Assembly (NCBI GenBank): GCA_019118725.1
Contig: DWYO01000053.1
Span: 1 to 5,736, forward strand
Length of the DNA stretch: 5,736 nt
DNA from: Candidatus Parabacteroides intestinavium
GTDB lineage: Bacteria > Bacteroidota > Bacteroidia > Bacteroidales > Tannerellaceae
Reading direction: 5' to 3'
Shown in pieces: positions 5,637-5,736 of this stretch. Both the position numbers and the translations under genes were made by a program. The notes under the pieces were generated by a model. That model did no database searches, had not been told where the DNA came from, and saw nothing but the letters and a program-made list of their open reading frames with translations. How positions within the stretch are numbered: the stretch's first letter is position 1; each line of letters begins with the position of its first letter.

Positions 5637-5736
5637 AGGTGGAATTTGTAAAGTGTTTAACTTGTTAATAGAAAGGATGTTTGTTTCTTATCTCTTGTCA
5701 ACTTGCTTGAGTTTACAAAAAGTTGAATTCACCTTA
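5637..5736. other. AT-rich region upstream of thiD, no supported gene
   Basis: This stretch lies behind the thiD promoter and runs to the window edge. It holds a small palindrome TTAAC-TT-GTTAA (5657-5668) and a 7-bp inverted repeat TCAACTT/AAGTTGA (5698-5704 and 5720-5726) with a 15-nt loop and no T-run on either side, so it is not an intrinsic terminator. An ATG at 5678 (+) stays open for 19 codons to the edge, but that is too short to call a gene. The palindrome lies about 20 bp upstream of the -33 element and could be an operator; nothing in the window identifies a regulator. Confidence 0.3.

Noticed and set aside
5678..5736. ATG on the + strand open for 19 codons to the window edge, preceded by AAAGG
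   Set aside because: Too short to judge. The purine run touches the ATG with no spacing, the DNA is AT-rich intergenic in character, and promoter support is weak (GATGTTTG is a 7-of-8 match that overlaps the start itself).

Overview
This looks like chromosomal DNA from the order Bacteroidales. Parabacteroides, Bacteroides or Tannerella relatives are plausible, but the genus cannot be fixed from the sequence alone. The reasons are AT-rich intergenic DNA between coding regions that look clearly richer in GC, starts without clear Shine-Dalgarno sequences, matches to the Bacteroidetes -7 promoter element TAnnTTTG in front of genes, a lipoprotein with an acidic stretch straight after its lipobox cysteine, and thiamine and serine enzymes whose wording matches Bacteroidales homologues.

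Layout. Positions 1-216 are an AT-rich intergenic region. It holds a strong, strand-specific intrinsic terminator (132-171, + strand) and some inverted repeats. A single + strand gene follows (217-1287), encoding an exported two-domain lipoprotein that resembles the DUF4925/calycin-like proteins of gut Bacteroidales. Every other gene lies on the - strand and is read from right to left: thiD (4668-5525), a TenI/ThiE-like paralogue (4072-4671), thiE (3419-4075), serB (2141-3361), a small Dabb-family protein (1766-2068) and a C_GCAxxG_C_C-family cysteine protein (1253-1762). The last gene runs tail-to-tail into the lipoprotein gene with a 35-bp overlap.

How the genes work together. thiD, the tenI-like gene and thiE are joined by two ATGA stop/start overlaps and form one translationally coupled thiamine unit. 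ThiD phosphorylates the pyrimidine HMP to HMP-PP. ThiE joins HMP-PP to thiazole phosphate, giving thiamine phosphate. The middle protein has the same fold as ThiE but lacks several ThiE residues. A good Bacteroidetes promoter sits about 80 bp before thiD. No TPP riboswitch is visible, and no thiC, thiG, thiH, thiS or thiM lies in the window. serB has its own -7-like element and could be transcribed alone or by readthrough from thiE. The Dabb and cysteine-protein genes are only 3 bp apart and probably form a pair downstream of serB.

I see no phage, IS element, CRISPR array, tRNA or rRNA, and no defence or otherwise novel system. The window is mostly ordinary metabolic DNA. The points most worth a second look are the TenI-like paralogue with neither set of diagnostic active-site residues, the altered CGAxxG motif in the cysteine protein, the convergent gene overlap, and the placement of the terminator in front of the lipoprotein gene.
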